Assembly: GCF_004359215.1 (NCBI RefSeq) | Contig: NW_027152029.1 | Location: forward strand, 2,163,136-2,227,135 | DNA length: 64,000 bases | Direction of reading: 5' to 3' | Source: Bremia lactucae | Lineage: Eukaryota; Oomycota; Peronosporomycetes; Peronosporales; Peronosporaceae | In this document: piece after piece, positions 41,950 to 52,494 of the stretch | Position numbering within the stretch: the first letter of the stretch is position 1 | Layout: each line of letters starts with the position of its first letter | Position numbers and translations under genes: made by a program | The notes under the pieces: model-generated | What the model was told of the DNA's origin: nothing | Databases searched by the model: none | Seen by the model: only the letters and a program-made list of their open reading frames with translations

Positions 41950-43399
41950 ATGGCGCAGCGCATCGGTGCGCTTCAAAGGTAAGCGACTGCTCTGTACTTG
42001 AGCAAAGCTAATGCAACGTAATACTTCAGACTGCCTTACGTACGCACAGCGTCGGAGATTCAGGAGATGAAGTTTTGGCGGGCGCCTGTCAGTGAGAGCA
42101 ACCGCATCGCCGATCCTATCAAACGCGCCAAGAATCATACCTCGCGCTGTATCAATATGCTGCTTGGAAAGCTTTCTGAAATAACGCGCCAGGTGTCATT
42201 AAGCTTCCCAGTACTTAACCGCTTGCACCCGTTTGAACGAGAGGTAGTACTGCTGACGTTAGGCCAAGGTGTGTTCGAGAATCACATTCTCTGCTTACGC
42301 AAAGCTTACGCTGCCTTACACAATACGGGCAAACGATACGAACGTGAGTGTCAGAACTTGCGCACGAAGCAGGAAGCAGTAGACTGTGGGCTTCGCTGCG
42401 TTAAGGTATGTCGTGTAGGTGCTAAGGCGATTGGTATTCTGTGGCTGAGTGCTTCGGTGTCACAAAATAGGAGCTAAGAACAATTGTCGATGACAACGCG
42501 GAAACACTTCGAAAAGTGGCGGATATGACAAAGCTGCTTCGTGGGCTTCCTCACATAGACTTGGAGAAGCCTATCTTTGCCTTTGTTGGAGCTCCAAACG
42601 TCGGTGCGTTGTATTTAGTCTCGTTTACTCGCAGTTTTCGCTTCATCTGAGCAATGCAAAATTATTACGCAGGAAAGTCGTCTTTAGTTGGCGCTATGTC
42701 CACTGCTTCTCCTCGGGTACACAATTGAGGCCTTTAGCTAAATTCGTGCAATGTGACCTTCAATTGCTCTTGTCCAGGTGTCCAATTACCCATTCACAAC
42801 GCGCGGAATTTCGGTGGGTCACATTTTTGTTGAAGGTGTCTCGTACCAGGTAATGGCAATTTGTTTTGATAAATTTAGCAGTCGAATTAACATTAATTTG
42901 AATCATGAAGATCGCAGACACTCCTGGCTTAATTTATCGCCCAGACGAAAGTCGAAACACCATCGAGCAGCTAGCGATTGCTATTATGGAGAAGACGCAT
43001 GCCGTAAGCCTCGCGAATAAATGAACATCGTCCAATCCTTCCTGACGCATTTCTCTACTTTAGTCGATTGGCTTTGTGTTTGACCCAACAGGCTCTTCCG
43101 GCTCAACTACAGCTGACCAATTCCTACTTAGAAATGAATTACGACACAGGGTCACGGAAGCTCGCCCTTACCACAATTGGATCGATATCGTTTCCAAAAG
43201 TGACCAGCCGTCGAACGATTTGGCGCTACTTCAGTACTGGTGCGTGCAATCCCTTGCGCAGGCTACAGCTTTTCTCATACGAATTATACGATAATCCAGC
43301 TTAGGTACAAAATACTTAGTCTCAACCCAGACTAACGAGGGCCTGATGGATTTGGGAGACAGAATCCGTGAAGTTTTGACCGAGTCTGTTGGTACTTAA
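41950..43399 (+). CDS. NOG1/Obg-like GTP-binding protein, eight exons
   Basis: Exons by splice sites and frame: 41950-41978, 42030-42405, 42471-42603, 42673-42716, 42778-42849, 42911-43003, 43064-43239, 43300-43399. They sum to 340 residues. All seven introns are GT-AG and 51-69 nt long. After an NOG1-type N-terminal helical region (FWRAPVSESNRIADPIKRAK, LHPFEREVVLLTLGQGVFE) comes the GTPase domain: G1 VGAPNVGKSSLVGA, G2 SNYPFTTRGISVGH, G3 IADTPGL, G4 WIDIVSKSDQ and a G5-like VSTQTNEGL. NOG1 proteins act in large-ribosomal-subunit assembly. This short form, ending soon after the G domain, resembles the archaeal or organelle-related branch rather than nucleolar NOG1, so the compartment is uncertain. 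The exon 7-8 junction is the least certain. Confidence 0.88.
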
Positions 43400-43490
43400 A
43401 AGTGACCATTTTAAATTAGCTGCTGGTACTTTAAAGTGACCATTTTAAATTAGCTGCTGGTACTTTAAAGTGACAATATAAACTTTAGCT
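43389..43490. repeat. 34-bp tandem repeat overlapping the GTPase stop codon
   Basis: Two and a half to three units of TGGTACTTTAAAGTGACC followed by ATTTTAAATTAGCTGC. The first unit contains the last codons and the stop (GGT ACT TAA) of the GTPase gene. Confidence 0.9.
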
Positions 43491-43548
43491 TTTAAAAACG
43501 CAATTGCACTTGTGCCTCCATTCTTTAAAAATCCAACCTGTCAAATAA

Positions 43549-44938
43549 ATGTTGGACAAGAAAGCGCTGGAAGGCATCGCTGCCTACAAGTACAAGGCGT
43601 GAGTTGCTGTATTAGCTGCGAGAAGCATAATTTGAAATGCTGACCCTATTGCTTTGGTCTACTGTTGATTAAGGGGATCGTACACGTACCTCGACGATGT
43701 ACTTAACCAATTCTGGACGTACTCTGTACGGTTTCTTCCTATCTGGATGGCACCAAACCTTGTGACGATGATCGGTACAGGTGTCACGATGCTCACGACC
43801 GTAATTCAGCTTTACTACGCGCCACACTTCTTAGAGACCTGCCCAGCCTGGGTGCGTTAGCTGTCTTCATGATCTTTGTGGCTGTATTATCTTGGCTTAT
43901 TTTTGGATTTTTTGTGGACTTGTGCAGGTCTACATCTTATCAGCCTTGGGTCTCTTTATTTACCAAACAATGGACGCGCTGGATGGTAAGCAGGCCCGTC
44001 GTACTGGCGCCTCGTCCCCGCTCGGCCAGCTCTTTGACCATGGCTGTGACGCCGTCTGCACCGTTTTTAATGTACTCAGTGCTTCTGCCACATGTCAGGC
44101 GGGTGTCGGCCTGCGTCCTTACCTTGCGCTATCGTCTGTATCAATTGCATTCTACTTGGCGCAATGGGAAGAATACCACACAGGTGTCATGAGCTGTGGT
44201 AATGGATATTTTGGTGTCACGGAGGGACAGCTGACCCTAATGGCTGTACATCTCGCTGCGGCGCTCTTTGGCAGTGAATTTTGGACGGCAGAGCTTCCAT
44301 TACAAGTATTACCAATCACAATGACGGACGTGCTTGTTGTTGCGTTAGTGGCGAGCAATGTACTTTTGGCGTACGGTAATATCTCAAACGTGCTGCGGGC
44401 GGCTCCGGATGCAATGCCAAGTGACGAGCTGGGCAACAAGCATATTTCGAAGCAACTTGCGCTTTTCCAGCTCATCCCCATCGGCATCCTGTTAGCTCTT
44501 GGATCGCTTTGGATTTGTGGCCCCGATGCAGAAAACTACGCAAATTATCCCGTGTTGTTCTTATTTCCTATGGGAATCGGCTATGTTTATTTCTCGGTAA
44601 GTTTTTGCAGTTTTGTTTGACCCTTTGTCTAACTGCTGAATTGCTTTTCTACAAAGACGCGAATGATCATTAGCCACATGTGCAAGATCCCGTTCACACC
44701 TCAGCTGCGCGTCATCATTCCGTTCGGGTTGGTGATAGTTAATGCTTACGGACCCGCCGTAGGATTTTTTTCTCAGCCACTGATCCCCCCCATAGTTGCT
44801 TCGTCCACATACGTGATCTTTATTGTACTGGTTTATTTGCACTTTGTTACAGGTGTTGTAAAGGATATATGCGACTTCCTCGATATTTTTCTTTTTAAGC
44901 TATCACCGGCCAAAAAGGAAACCGATAAGTCGAAATAG
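43549..44938 (+). CDS. CDP-alcohol phosphotransferase (choline/ethanolamine phosphotransferase type)
   Basis: Exons 43549-43598, 43674-43851, 43928-44596 and 44657-44938 give 392 residues, the usual length for this family; introns are 60-76 nt, GT-AG. The catalytic motif DG(X)2AR(X)8G(X)3D(X)3D is complete in exon 3: DALDGKQARRTGASSPLGQ followed by LFDHGCDAV. Upstream are YLDDVLNQFWTYSVRFLPIW and MAPNLVTMIG, also typical of CEPT1/EPT1 proteins. About eight hydrophobic segments follow. The enzyme transfers phosphocholine or phosphoethanolamine from the CDP-alcohol to diacylglycerol in ER or Golgi membranes (last step of the Kennedy pathway). Substrate preference cannot be read from sequence. 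The C-terminus is lysine-rich (SPAKKETDKSK). Confidence 0.92.
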
Positions 44939-45106
44939 ACTTGGCTTGTCTGGGTGCCACTTTAAATTTCGGTCCAAAAGGATATTGTTAGCACGTCGAA
45001 TTTTTCCACGAGTTATGAATAAATACGTCGCGCTTCTTTATTTTGATTGGCATCTGAATTGCGTCGCTCAGATTCATATAAGGGTGCGACTATTGTAGGC
45101 CGGCAC
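44939..45106. other. 3' flank of the phosphotransferase gene
   Basis: AT-rich 3' UTR-like sequence, ending where a family B LTR fragment begins. Nothing else recognised. Confidence 0.5.
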
Positions 45107-45285
45107 TGTAACGGGCAAAAGTTGCCCTAATGTTACACAGTCCCCGTTAAGAACACTTGGTGTACTTCAGGGGATGGTCAATTACTTAAATAAAGTAATT
45201 AGACCCAGCACTCGGGTGTGGTTCACATTTGTGACCAACCCTTGTGTATGTGATGCACATGGAGCATTCACAATAGGAGGGATGA
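45107..45285 (+). repeat. Family B LTR, first 179 bp
   Basis: TGTAACGGGCAAAAGTTGCC up to CAATAGGAGGGATGA. It matches the start of the LTR at 31292. It breaks where a family A LTR begins; the rest of this B LTR is not found beyond the A sequence. Confidence 0.8.
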
Positions 45286-45735
45286 TGTAACGGGGTGTGT
45301 CGTTACATGAAATTAACACTTAAAGGTTGTTAATTAATATATTATCTAATAGGTAGATAATATTTGGAGGATATTACTTTATATAGTAATATCCTGAATT
45401 CTTATCCATAAATATGCATAGGCCATTATGTCTATTTATTCCGCAGACTAATCAGCTGTAGAAGTAATCAAAGAGAGTTACAAGATAAGATAGATAAGAA
45501 TTCATTTACATGTTTAGTATTAGTTTATAGTTAAGTCAGCATTTACGAAGATAGATTAAGAGAAACTTAACTATATTAATACAATTTTCATTTTACCCTC
45601 TTAAGTAGACTTCTCTTAAGAGAAGTCTTCCTCTATACGTACAGTGTACGTCACCTAACGAAGGCACCACTCACAACTGAAGCAGTGTGAAGTGGACTTG
45701 TACTGAAACAGTACAAGTCGCAGTGCCCCGTTACA
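45286..45735 (+). repeat. 5' LTR, family A
   Basis: 450 bp, TGTAACGGGG to CCCCGTTACA, perfect 10-bp inverted ends. Same length as the reversed solo LTR at 931-1380. Confidence 0.92.
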
Positions 45736-45737
45736 CC

Positions 45738-45747
45738 TGGTAGCACT
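45738..45747 (+). other. Primer-binding site, family A
   Basis: TGGTAGCACT, two bases after the LTR, the same core as in families C, E and F. Confidence 0.75.
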
Positions 45748-45785
45748 TTGTAGTCCGTCCAAGGACCACATTTCCCACATTTAAC

Positions 45786-46345
45786 ATGGACATGTTAGAT
45801 GGTAGTGGGAATACGCATCACGTTTCCCCTGAAAGCTACTCCTTTCTAAGTGACATAGAGAGGAGTGCGGTTGAACGAATGAGTTCGACCGTAGGAAACG
45901 ATGCAATCCTGGCATTGCTTTCCAACTTAGACAGAGATGCCCTCCATTCAACCGTCGCCAAGTTCATACAACATGAACTTGACGAGATGAAGGAAAAAGT
46001 AGCCTTGCTGAATCAGCAAGGCTCTCAACAGGCGGAACTGTTGAGATTACAACAGGTACAGACCCCTGTACCTGGGATGACGCAAACGCGTCGTCCCGAA
46101 ACTTTAAAGATTGACATCTCAAAGTATAGGGGAGTCGAAGAAGACTCCCTCTTGAGATGGTTTGTCGAATTAGACGATGCCATAAGGGCACGTCACATCA
46201 TCGACGAGCAAATGCAAATCGCATTCGCTCAATCAAATCTGGCAGGTCGTGCCAAAACTTGGGCATTGGGCCTTAAGTTGCGCGACCCATACGTCTTTGA
46301 GTCGCTAGAGGCTTTTAAAACCCGACTCAAACTCGATATTTCAAA
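45786..46345 (+). CDS. Family A gag, truncated
   Basis: ATG at 45786, in good context after LTR and PBS. About 187 residues of uninterrupted Gag: NDAILALLSNLDRDALHSTV, a helical segment (HELDEMKEKVALLNQQGSQQ), LKIDISKYRGVEEDSLLRWF, IAFAQSNLAGRAKTWALGLK and YVFESLEAFKTRLKLDI, equivalent to the capsid of element C (compare [18 protein letters not shown]). The last residues before the stop at 46421 belong to the joined antisense sequence. The absence of stops suggests that the original insertion is younger than the E copies. Confidence 0.85.
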
Positions 46346-47475
46346 TTCTCATCATGGGGAACAACGACGCGAGGAGGATCCGCAGCTTCCGTGCAATAAA
46401 GCAATAGTTCGCTATCGATAGAAATCGATGTAGCCTTGGACGCAAACGTGCCGACAATTTAAAAACCCGAGTCAGACTTCTTTAGAGCTCGTAGCTGAGC
46501 TACACACTGTATATCCTTGGCGTGAGCCGAACGAATTAATTCAGTAATAGGCGACACATAAGTTGTTATTGAGGGAGCTCCTAATCCGGCCTGCGTGTTA
46601 ACGTATCGGCCAAAGCATTCTGCTTGCCAAACTTATACTTCACCTCGAAGTTGTACTCGGCGAAAAGGGATAGCCATCTCGCCATGCGCTGTGAGATGGG
46701 CGACTTGGCGTGCGTAATTACAAGTAATCTGTGTATATCACAAACGGCTTAGAGCCGAGCAGATGAATTTTGAATTTGGCAAGAGCAAACTTCATTGCAA
46801 GAAACTCTTTGTCATGAACTGAGTAGTTCTTTTCTGGCGCAATAAGCTGTTTAGACTCGAGCGCAATTACATGTTAGCGCCCGACATCACCTGTTTGTAA
46901 AAGAGCACTGCCAATGGCAAAATCCGATGCGTCACAGACGACACTGAAAGGCCAATTTGGATTTGGCAGTACCAGAATCGGAACGTGGATAAGACTATCC
47001 TTAACTGCTTTGAAAGCATCATTCTCGGTGCTAGTCCAGCACCGATCCGTATCCTATCTAAGAAGATTAGATAATGGCCTAGCAATATCAGCATAATTTT
47101 CGCTATATTTTTCTAAATAACTGGTGAGACACAACCACTTACGCAAATACTTTTGGTTATCAGCAACCGGCCAATCAACCATGGCTTTTACTTAACCGGG
47201 ATCCACTTTAAGGCCTTGCTTCCCAATGAAGCACCCTAAGAAAGGAATTTCTTCTGCGCCAAAATGCATTTCGATGCATTGGCATACATTTTTTTTGTGA
47301 ACATACAATCAAGCACTGCTCGCAAATGGTCTAAATGGTTCTCCATATCCGACCGACCCTACTCCGCACGACTATGGACAAAAAAATCATTAAAATAAGT
47401 CTGTGATAACCTCGATGAGGGTGGAACAGTTGCGTCACTAGACGATTAAATGTTGCCGGGGCGTTGTAAAGCCCT
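46345..47475 (-). pseudogene. E-c RT thumb and RNase H
   Basis: Near 47250-47170 it reads FLGCFIGKQGLKVDP-type sequence of the RT connection, then DAFKAVKDSLIHVPILVLPN and FSVVCDASDFAIGSALLQTG (RNase H catalytic Asp), EKNYSVHDKEFLAMKFALAK, FVIYTD. The part missing in E-b and E-d is present here. Multiple stops. Confidence 0.8.
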
Positions 47476-47885
47476 ACTAAGAACTCTGGTTAAGTGTCGT
47501 CACGGGAGCGGTAATCCGTCTCCTCGTGCGCACTTGCCAAGTAGGAAGTAGTTTTCAGACTGATTTATATTTTATAGAATTAAATACAAATACGTATTTT
47601 TACCAATTAAAATGATATCTCTATAGATACAATTTAATATGTATTGCGAGCGTATCTATATAGATACCTCGTGTAACGGATGACGCTAGCCGTCATCATG
47701 GATGACGCTTCATCCCTCCTAATGTGAATGCACCCATGTGCATCACATCCACAAGGGTTGGTCACAAATGTGCACCACACCCGAGTGTTGGGTCTAATTA
47801 CTATTTAGTAATTGACCATCCCCTTAAGTACACCAAGTGTACTTAACGGGGATTGTGTAACATTAGGGCAACTTTAGCCCGTACA
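47476..47885 (-). repeat. Family B LTR fragment inside E-c RT
   Basis: 410 bp. On minus it starts near TGTACGGGCTAAAGTTGCCC and lacks the last ~120-150 bp of the full LTR. About 25 bp of RT coding sequence are also missing at the junction, so the event was not a clean insertion or was followed by a deletion. Confidence 0.8.
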
Positions 47886-48422
47886 CACATAGCATACCGC
47901 TTGGGGTGCTAATCGCTGTAAGCGGGATATCGCTAGCTCGCATGAGCAGTTGATAGTAACCGTCGACTAAGTCAAGTGCACTGTACATTGTACATCCTAC
48001 CATATTGTTCTAAAGAACATTCTTGATAGTAGTGGGGGTTTGGCTGGTATAGTGGTAGCATTAAGCTTATTATAAGCATGTACAATGCGCCATTTACCAT
48101 TTGGCTTTTTGACACAAAATGTTTGTGTCGAATGGGGCGATTTGCTCTCTCGTACTATTCCCGCATCGTGCTTAGGACATGAGAAATCACTAGTGACGTC
48201 ACACTGTACCCTTGGTAAAGGCCACTGTCGTGTGACACAGTATTTGGTTCCCGGAACCAAGTCAATTTCATGACGGACACCTCTATCCGGGGGTAAAACA
48301 GATGGTGGTTTGGTACATGCCACATCTTGGAATTGCCTAAACAGCAAATAAAATGGATCCGTAGGATCTTTAAGAATCGATGACCCGCTCCGCGCACTTA
48401 TTGCAGCTTTTGTGTCATCCAT
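47886..48422 (-). pseudogene. E-c reverse transcriptase, first part
   Basis: MDDTKAAISARSGSSILKDP, FQDVACTKPPSVLPPDRGVR, GTKYCVTRQWPLPRVQCDV, TQTFCVKKPNGKWRIVHAYN, then a stop at about 47997 and the SALDLVDGYYQLLM region before the B LTR. More diverged from E-b and E-d than those two are from each other. Confidence 0.85.
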
Positions 48423-49360
48423 GACAGCTTCGTCCAGAAGTGACGATGAGTTATCTCAATCATAGGTCGAATGACGACCATCTCAGATAAATCGCCAGCC
48501 TTTAAGGCTCGGCCGCACTCATCGATAGACATTTCGTCTAGCTCTATAATAGAATGTAACGAAGGAATTGCCGCAAGGCTAAATTCTCCCTCAATGTTAC
48601 CGGTTACACCATTTACAAGCGTGTGCAATTGCTAACACGTATCACTTTGGGTATAAACGATTCGCGTCTCCCCTTGCTTGGAGTAGAGACAATACGCCTC
48701 TTAGAGGTCGGGACATTAATGTCTCCGAATTTTCCAGCCTGTATTGGATTTATACCAGACATGGTGTCCAATTCGACATCCGACAAGGAGAAGGTAACTC
48801 AACTTTCTTTACCAGTGAACGTTTACGTGTCGCTTTACGTGCATTAGAAGGGTTTGACCCAGAATGCCCTGGCGAACCGCCAATAGTGTCATTATTGACA
48901 TGCCACCTCGGCCGACCATACTCGGTGAACTTAGACGTGCCACTCGACGTATCTAAGGGATATTGCACTCTAGAGGTCCTGGCGAACCGCCAATAGTGTC
49001 ACAACTGACACTCAGTATGGTGCCACCTCGGCCGACCACACTCGGTGGACTCAGACGTACCACCATGTACAGGGATAATTCACCCTTGATGACTCGGCCT
49101 TAGGCCATCAATGTGCGTTCAGCATTCAGTGGATCGTTATTGCAACGAGTGCCACTCCACGGAGTACGTGCCGTTCCACTTCCTTCTTCTGAGTCGGGCT
49201 CAGAATTAATATCTTCAACATTGGAGTTTATTAACTTAACATTCCAATGTCTAAAACACTGACAGACTTAGTCAATGATCCGCGCCAATTGTGCTTTTGT
49301 TGCCTAGCAAAGGTGGGTTCATGACTCTCCAAAACTTTGCTACGAACATTGCGCGTGGCG
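48398..49360 (-). pseudogene. E-c protease-RT linker
   Basis: [40 protein letters not shown] near RT, and a partly duplicated block: the stretch TGGCGAACCGCCAATAGTGTCA occurs twice, at about 48871 and 48981, about 110 bp apart. Stops throughout. Confidence 0.65.
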
Positions 49361-49361
49361 C

Positions 49362-50019
49362 CTAAGGTCTTAGACATCGAATCGATCCATGGCTCATGGC
49401 GTTCAAGCCAGACCATACCAAGGTGAGATCATATCTCGAATCCAAATCAAGAACGAGACAGCGTTCCATACTGTCAAAGTCCAGAACCTTTAAACCTAAG
49501 TTCAATGGACCTTTAGGAACAGTACCACGAGACCCAGTCGCTAACCGAACAGTGACTGTATCACTTTTATGCGCTTTAAGCGCCTTAACGTATTGTTGAC
49601 TTCCTTCGAAGGAAAGACGTCGAGCATAATTGCAAGATGCTCCGGAGTCAATTAATATTGACCACGGCTTATCAAAGCCCTTCACAGTCGCTTGAGCGAC
49701 TAACAAGCTAGGCTTGTACTCACGGCCCGTGCCATTGCGCACCGAGCTAATTGGGGCTAGGCCCTGTTTACTTTCACCTCCTAAAGGTTCAGCAGAGCCT
49801 AGCGCCTTGCAGCTACTGGGTATCGACGTTTTCCCGCACCGTACCATTTTTTTGGTATAGGTCGGAATTGGTGCTCTTTCGAGCTTTACGCGTATTTCGT
49901 AGGGGGCAGGCCAGACGTAAATGTTTCGTGCTTCCGCACATATAACATCTACGGATATTCTTATAATATTCCACAGCTTGAAAAGCCTCTTCTCCTTTCT
50001 CAACGAGGCTTAGATTCAT
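49362..50019 (-). pseudogene. E-c zinc knuckle and protease
   Basis: CYMCGSTKHLRLAC (C-X2-C-X4-H-X4-C, intact knuckle), then a Lys/Thr-rich linker, KPSLLVAQATVKGFDKPWSI and LIDSGASCNYARRLSF, the retropepsin active site with Asp intact, LATGSRGTVPKGPLNLGLKV and CLVLDLDSRYDL. This is the best-preserved E protease; the knuckle and protease lie in overlapping frames. Confidence 0.82.
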
Positions 50020-50028
50020 GGGTTCCGG

Positions 50029-50818
50029 TCAATGAGACGGTACCCATGTGCTCGAAGGGCTTGTTCGGTAAAAAGGCGTGCTAACACGAGAAGACTTAAA
50101 GTCGAACTCAGCGAGTAGCGCTATGGCAACTGCCTCTTCGAACGTAGCCGGATGAGATCGGAACAATTCCGTCCGGGCAACGCCCTCATTGAGACCCCCC
50201 ATAAAGATGGTTACTACAATTGCTTCTTGCACCGGGTCTTAATGCACAGATGCAATGAGAGTTCTCAACTCCTGGACAAAGTCCCCTAGTGTTCTTTTAC
50301 CCTGTCGAGTCGCTAGGAGCCGTGCTCGCATGCGAAAAGCCGGATCAGGCGGTGCAAACATGCACGTCATTTGCTGTTCCAGCGAATCCCATGAGGGAAA
50401 AGCGTCGTTTATGGACTTGCTGCACGATAGATCCCATTCCATGGCTCTACCTCCAAGTTTGGAAATGGCCATAGCCACCTTTTGCTGTTCTGTTAAGAAC
50501 AAGGCGGAATCAATGACTGCTTAATCCAAAAAGGGAGATTTTCTCCCTCTTTTCCCTCGAACGTCTTCACATTTACAGTTAGAGGGCGAGCCCTCGGCTC
50601 TGAGTCAGGTACAGAGATGTACCGGGTTGATAGATGCCGCTAAATGGTCCTGTACCTGACCGATCAGGGAGGCTTCGTACCGCATGAAGGCTTCAAGCCT
50701 TGCATGCAGGACCTCTGCTCCCTGAGAGATAATGAATTTCCCGTGTTCAAGCCCAAATAAAATTTTGAGCTAGTCGTAAGCTGCGCGTTGTGCCTCTGAA
50801 AGTTCTGGAATCTCTTCC
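50029..50818 (-). pseudogene. E-c gag
   Basis: Near 50818 the MEEIPELSEAQRAAYD-type start; then [80 protein letters not shown] and SHPATFEEAVAIALLAEFDF. Two or more frame changes. Confidence 0.82.
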
Positions 50819-50880
50819 ATTTCAATAAAAAAATGGTCTTGTAAAGATACAGGGGTAGATTGACTACGAGTGCTACCAGG

Positions 50881-51326
50881 TGTAGCGGAGCTACCGCGCT
50901 CCTGAAGTTAGGGGAGGACTTATAGACAAAGAGAGCCTCTTAGTTCTATTAGACTAATGGGTTTAACAACTCAATGACTATAGTTCAAGGGATTCAGGGG
51001 TTCGTAGAACCAAGTGGCAACTAGTGGCCAAGAGGATATACCTTAGAAAGGCTTCTATCTCTTACAGATCGTTGCAAGACACTTAACGCTTTAAGATCAA
51101 AAGGGGGAGTTGCGCTTTATTTTAAAATTTCAATCTAAAACCTTACCCTAGCTAATATAAAAGATTTCGTCCGCCGGATTTATATCGGGCGGCGACCACA
51201 TTTGTCACCTATAATAAATGGAATTTTAAGTTTTTAACGATTTTAGAATAGGATAAAAGGGTGTTTTACCCATAAAGTAAATGTACCACAACAACGGTTT
51301 TCCAAACCGATGTGTGCCCCATTACA
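50881..51326 (-). repeat. 5' LTR of E-c
   Basis: 446 bp; plus starts TGTAGCGGAGCTACCGCGC and ends GTGTGCCCCATTACA. The primer-binding site TGGTAGCACTCG follows on minus. Confidence 0.87.
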
Positions 51327-51419
51327 GAGGCAGTACTAGCGAAAGGTGCCCAGTTACTGTAACGCTTCAAAAGAGAATATAGCTGATAACATAGAACGCC
51401 GAATGTTCGCTTTAAACTC

Positions 51420-51661
51420 TATAACGGGCTAAAGTTGCCCAATGTTACACAATCCCCGTTAGCAAACAAAGTGTATTGAAGGAATAGTCAATTACTTAAG
51501 TGAAGTAATTAGACCCACTTGGGTTTGGTCCACATTGTGACCCATGTGGTGCACATGGGTGCATTCACAGTAGGCAGGATGACGCCTAGCGTCATCAAAA
51601 TACGAGATATTTAAAATAATTTGCTCCAATACATATCAGTGCATATCGACAGTAATGCCAT
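51420..51661 (+). repeat. Family B LTR, 5' half, ending in a gap
   Basis: TATAACGGGCTAAAGTTGCC (TG changed to TA) to the N run; it follows the LTR at 31292 up to the CAATACATAT region. Confidence 0.75.
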
Positions 51662-51761
51662 NNNNNNNNNNNNNNNNNNNNNNNNNNNNNNNNNNNNNNN
51701 NNNNNNNNNNNNNNNNNNNNNNNNNNNNNNNNNNNNNNNNNNNNNNNNNNNNNNNNNNNNN
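51662..51761. other. Run of 100 N
   Basis: A placeholder gap between a B LTR and repeat U, the same pairing of sequences that borders the gap at 16174-16273. Confidence 0.95.
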
Positions 51762-52494
51762 ATTTATCGTTTAATTAAAATTCATCAGATAGGAAGATCA
51801 ATAAAAATCTTGAGTCTGGTTCGCGAGGCGAAAATAGCCAAATCGACCACCCTTACAATGAAGCTTAAATTTTAGCCCACGCAATTTTAATTTTAGAGGT
51901 CGAGCATAATTTCGAGCGTACACTCGCTGCAGCATATATTTACAGCGGAACATCGTAGGAAGATGCAGGTATCATTTAGGCCTTCGCTGTCTACTGAAAG
52001 TCGTTTACGCTATCACTACATTTAGGTTAGCGTCAGCAGTTGGCGTATGCGTAAAATTTTAACGCTCGCTCATACCAGGCTTGCTCCTGATCTGGTAATC
52101 GACAATATCAAAGCCGGGTCTAAGAATGGGTCTGGCTTGGTCCCGCCTTTTCGAGTACAGCTAATCACACATGCGGAGGCTGCCTATTTGGCGTTACTCG
52201 AAGAGCAGCACGCGCACCGAAAGGCCTTATCAAATTACTATAGTGGCCGCTTATGCCATATACAACTTAAATAACGTTCCTATAAAGCTCAGCAGTGTGT
52301 CCAACAAATGGTGCTGGTCGAATGTACGGTTCCGTACCGCTTGGAGGTCGAAACCTCAATACCGAACAAAATGGAGTTAACGTTAGACATATGGAATATC
52401 ATCAAATGTTGACGTTGCATTTTATGCGCAATCGGAGACGCGGTTGTGCCTGTTCACGCGCGCTCGCCCAAATCGACGTGTTTTTGACTGCCTC
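51762..52494 (+). repeat. Repeat U, copy 2
   Basis: It matches 30778-31291 plus 31822-32035 without the solo LTR. The coding-like part LITHAEAAYLALLEEQHAHR (52047-52274) has fewer stops than in copy 1. The protein is not recognised. Confidence 0.7.

Larger units (their letters stand above)
45286..46345 (+). mobile_element. Family A retrotransposon, 5' part (LTR, PBS, gag)
   Basis: A complete LTR, primer-binding site and intact gag start, then an abrupt switch at about 46345 to antisense RNase H sequence of element E-c. All of pol and the 3' LTR are missing. Confidence 0.85.
46345..51326 (-). mobile_element. Ty3/Gypsy element E-c, interrupted by a B LTR
   Basis: Minus orientation: 5' LTR 50881-51326, gag, knuckle and protease, linker, RT (48422-47886), a B LTR fragment (47885-47476), the RT continuation and RNase H down to 46345, where it is cut by family A gag. 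Integrase, chromodomain and 3' LTR are missing. Confidence 0.85.
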
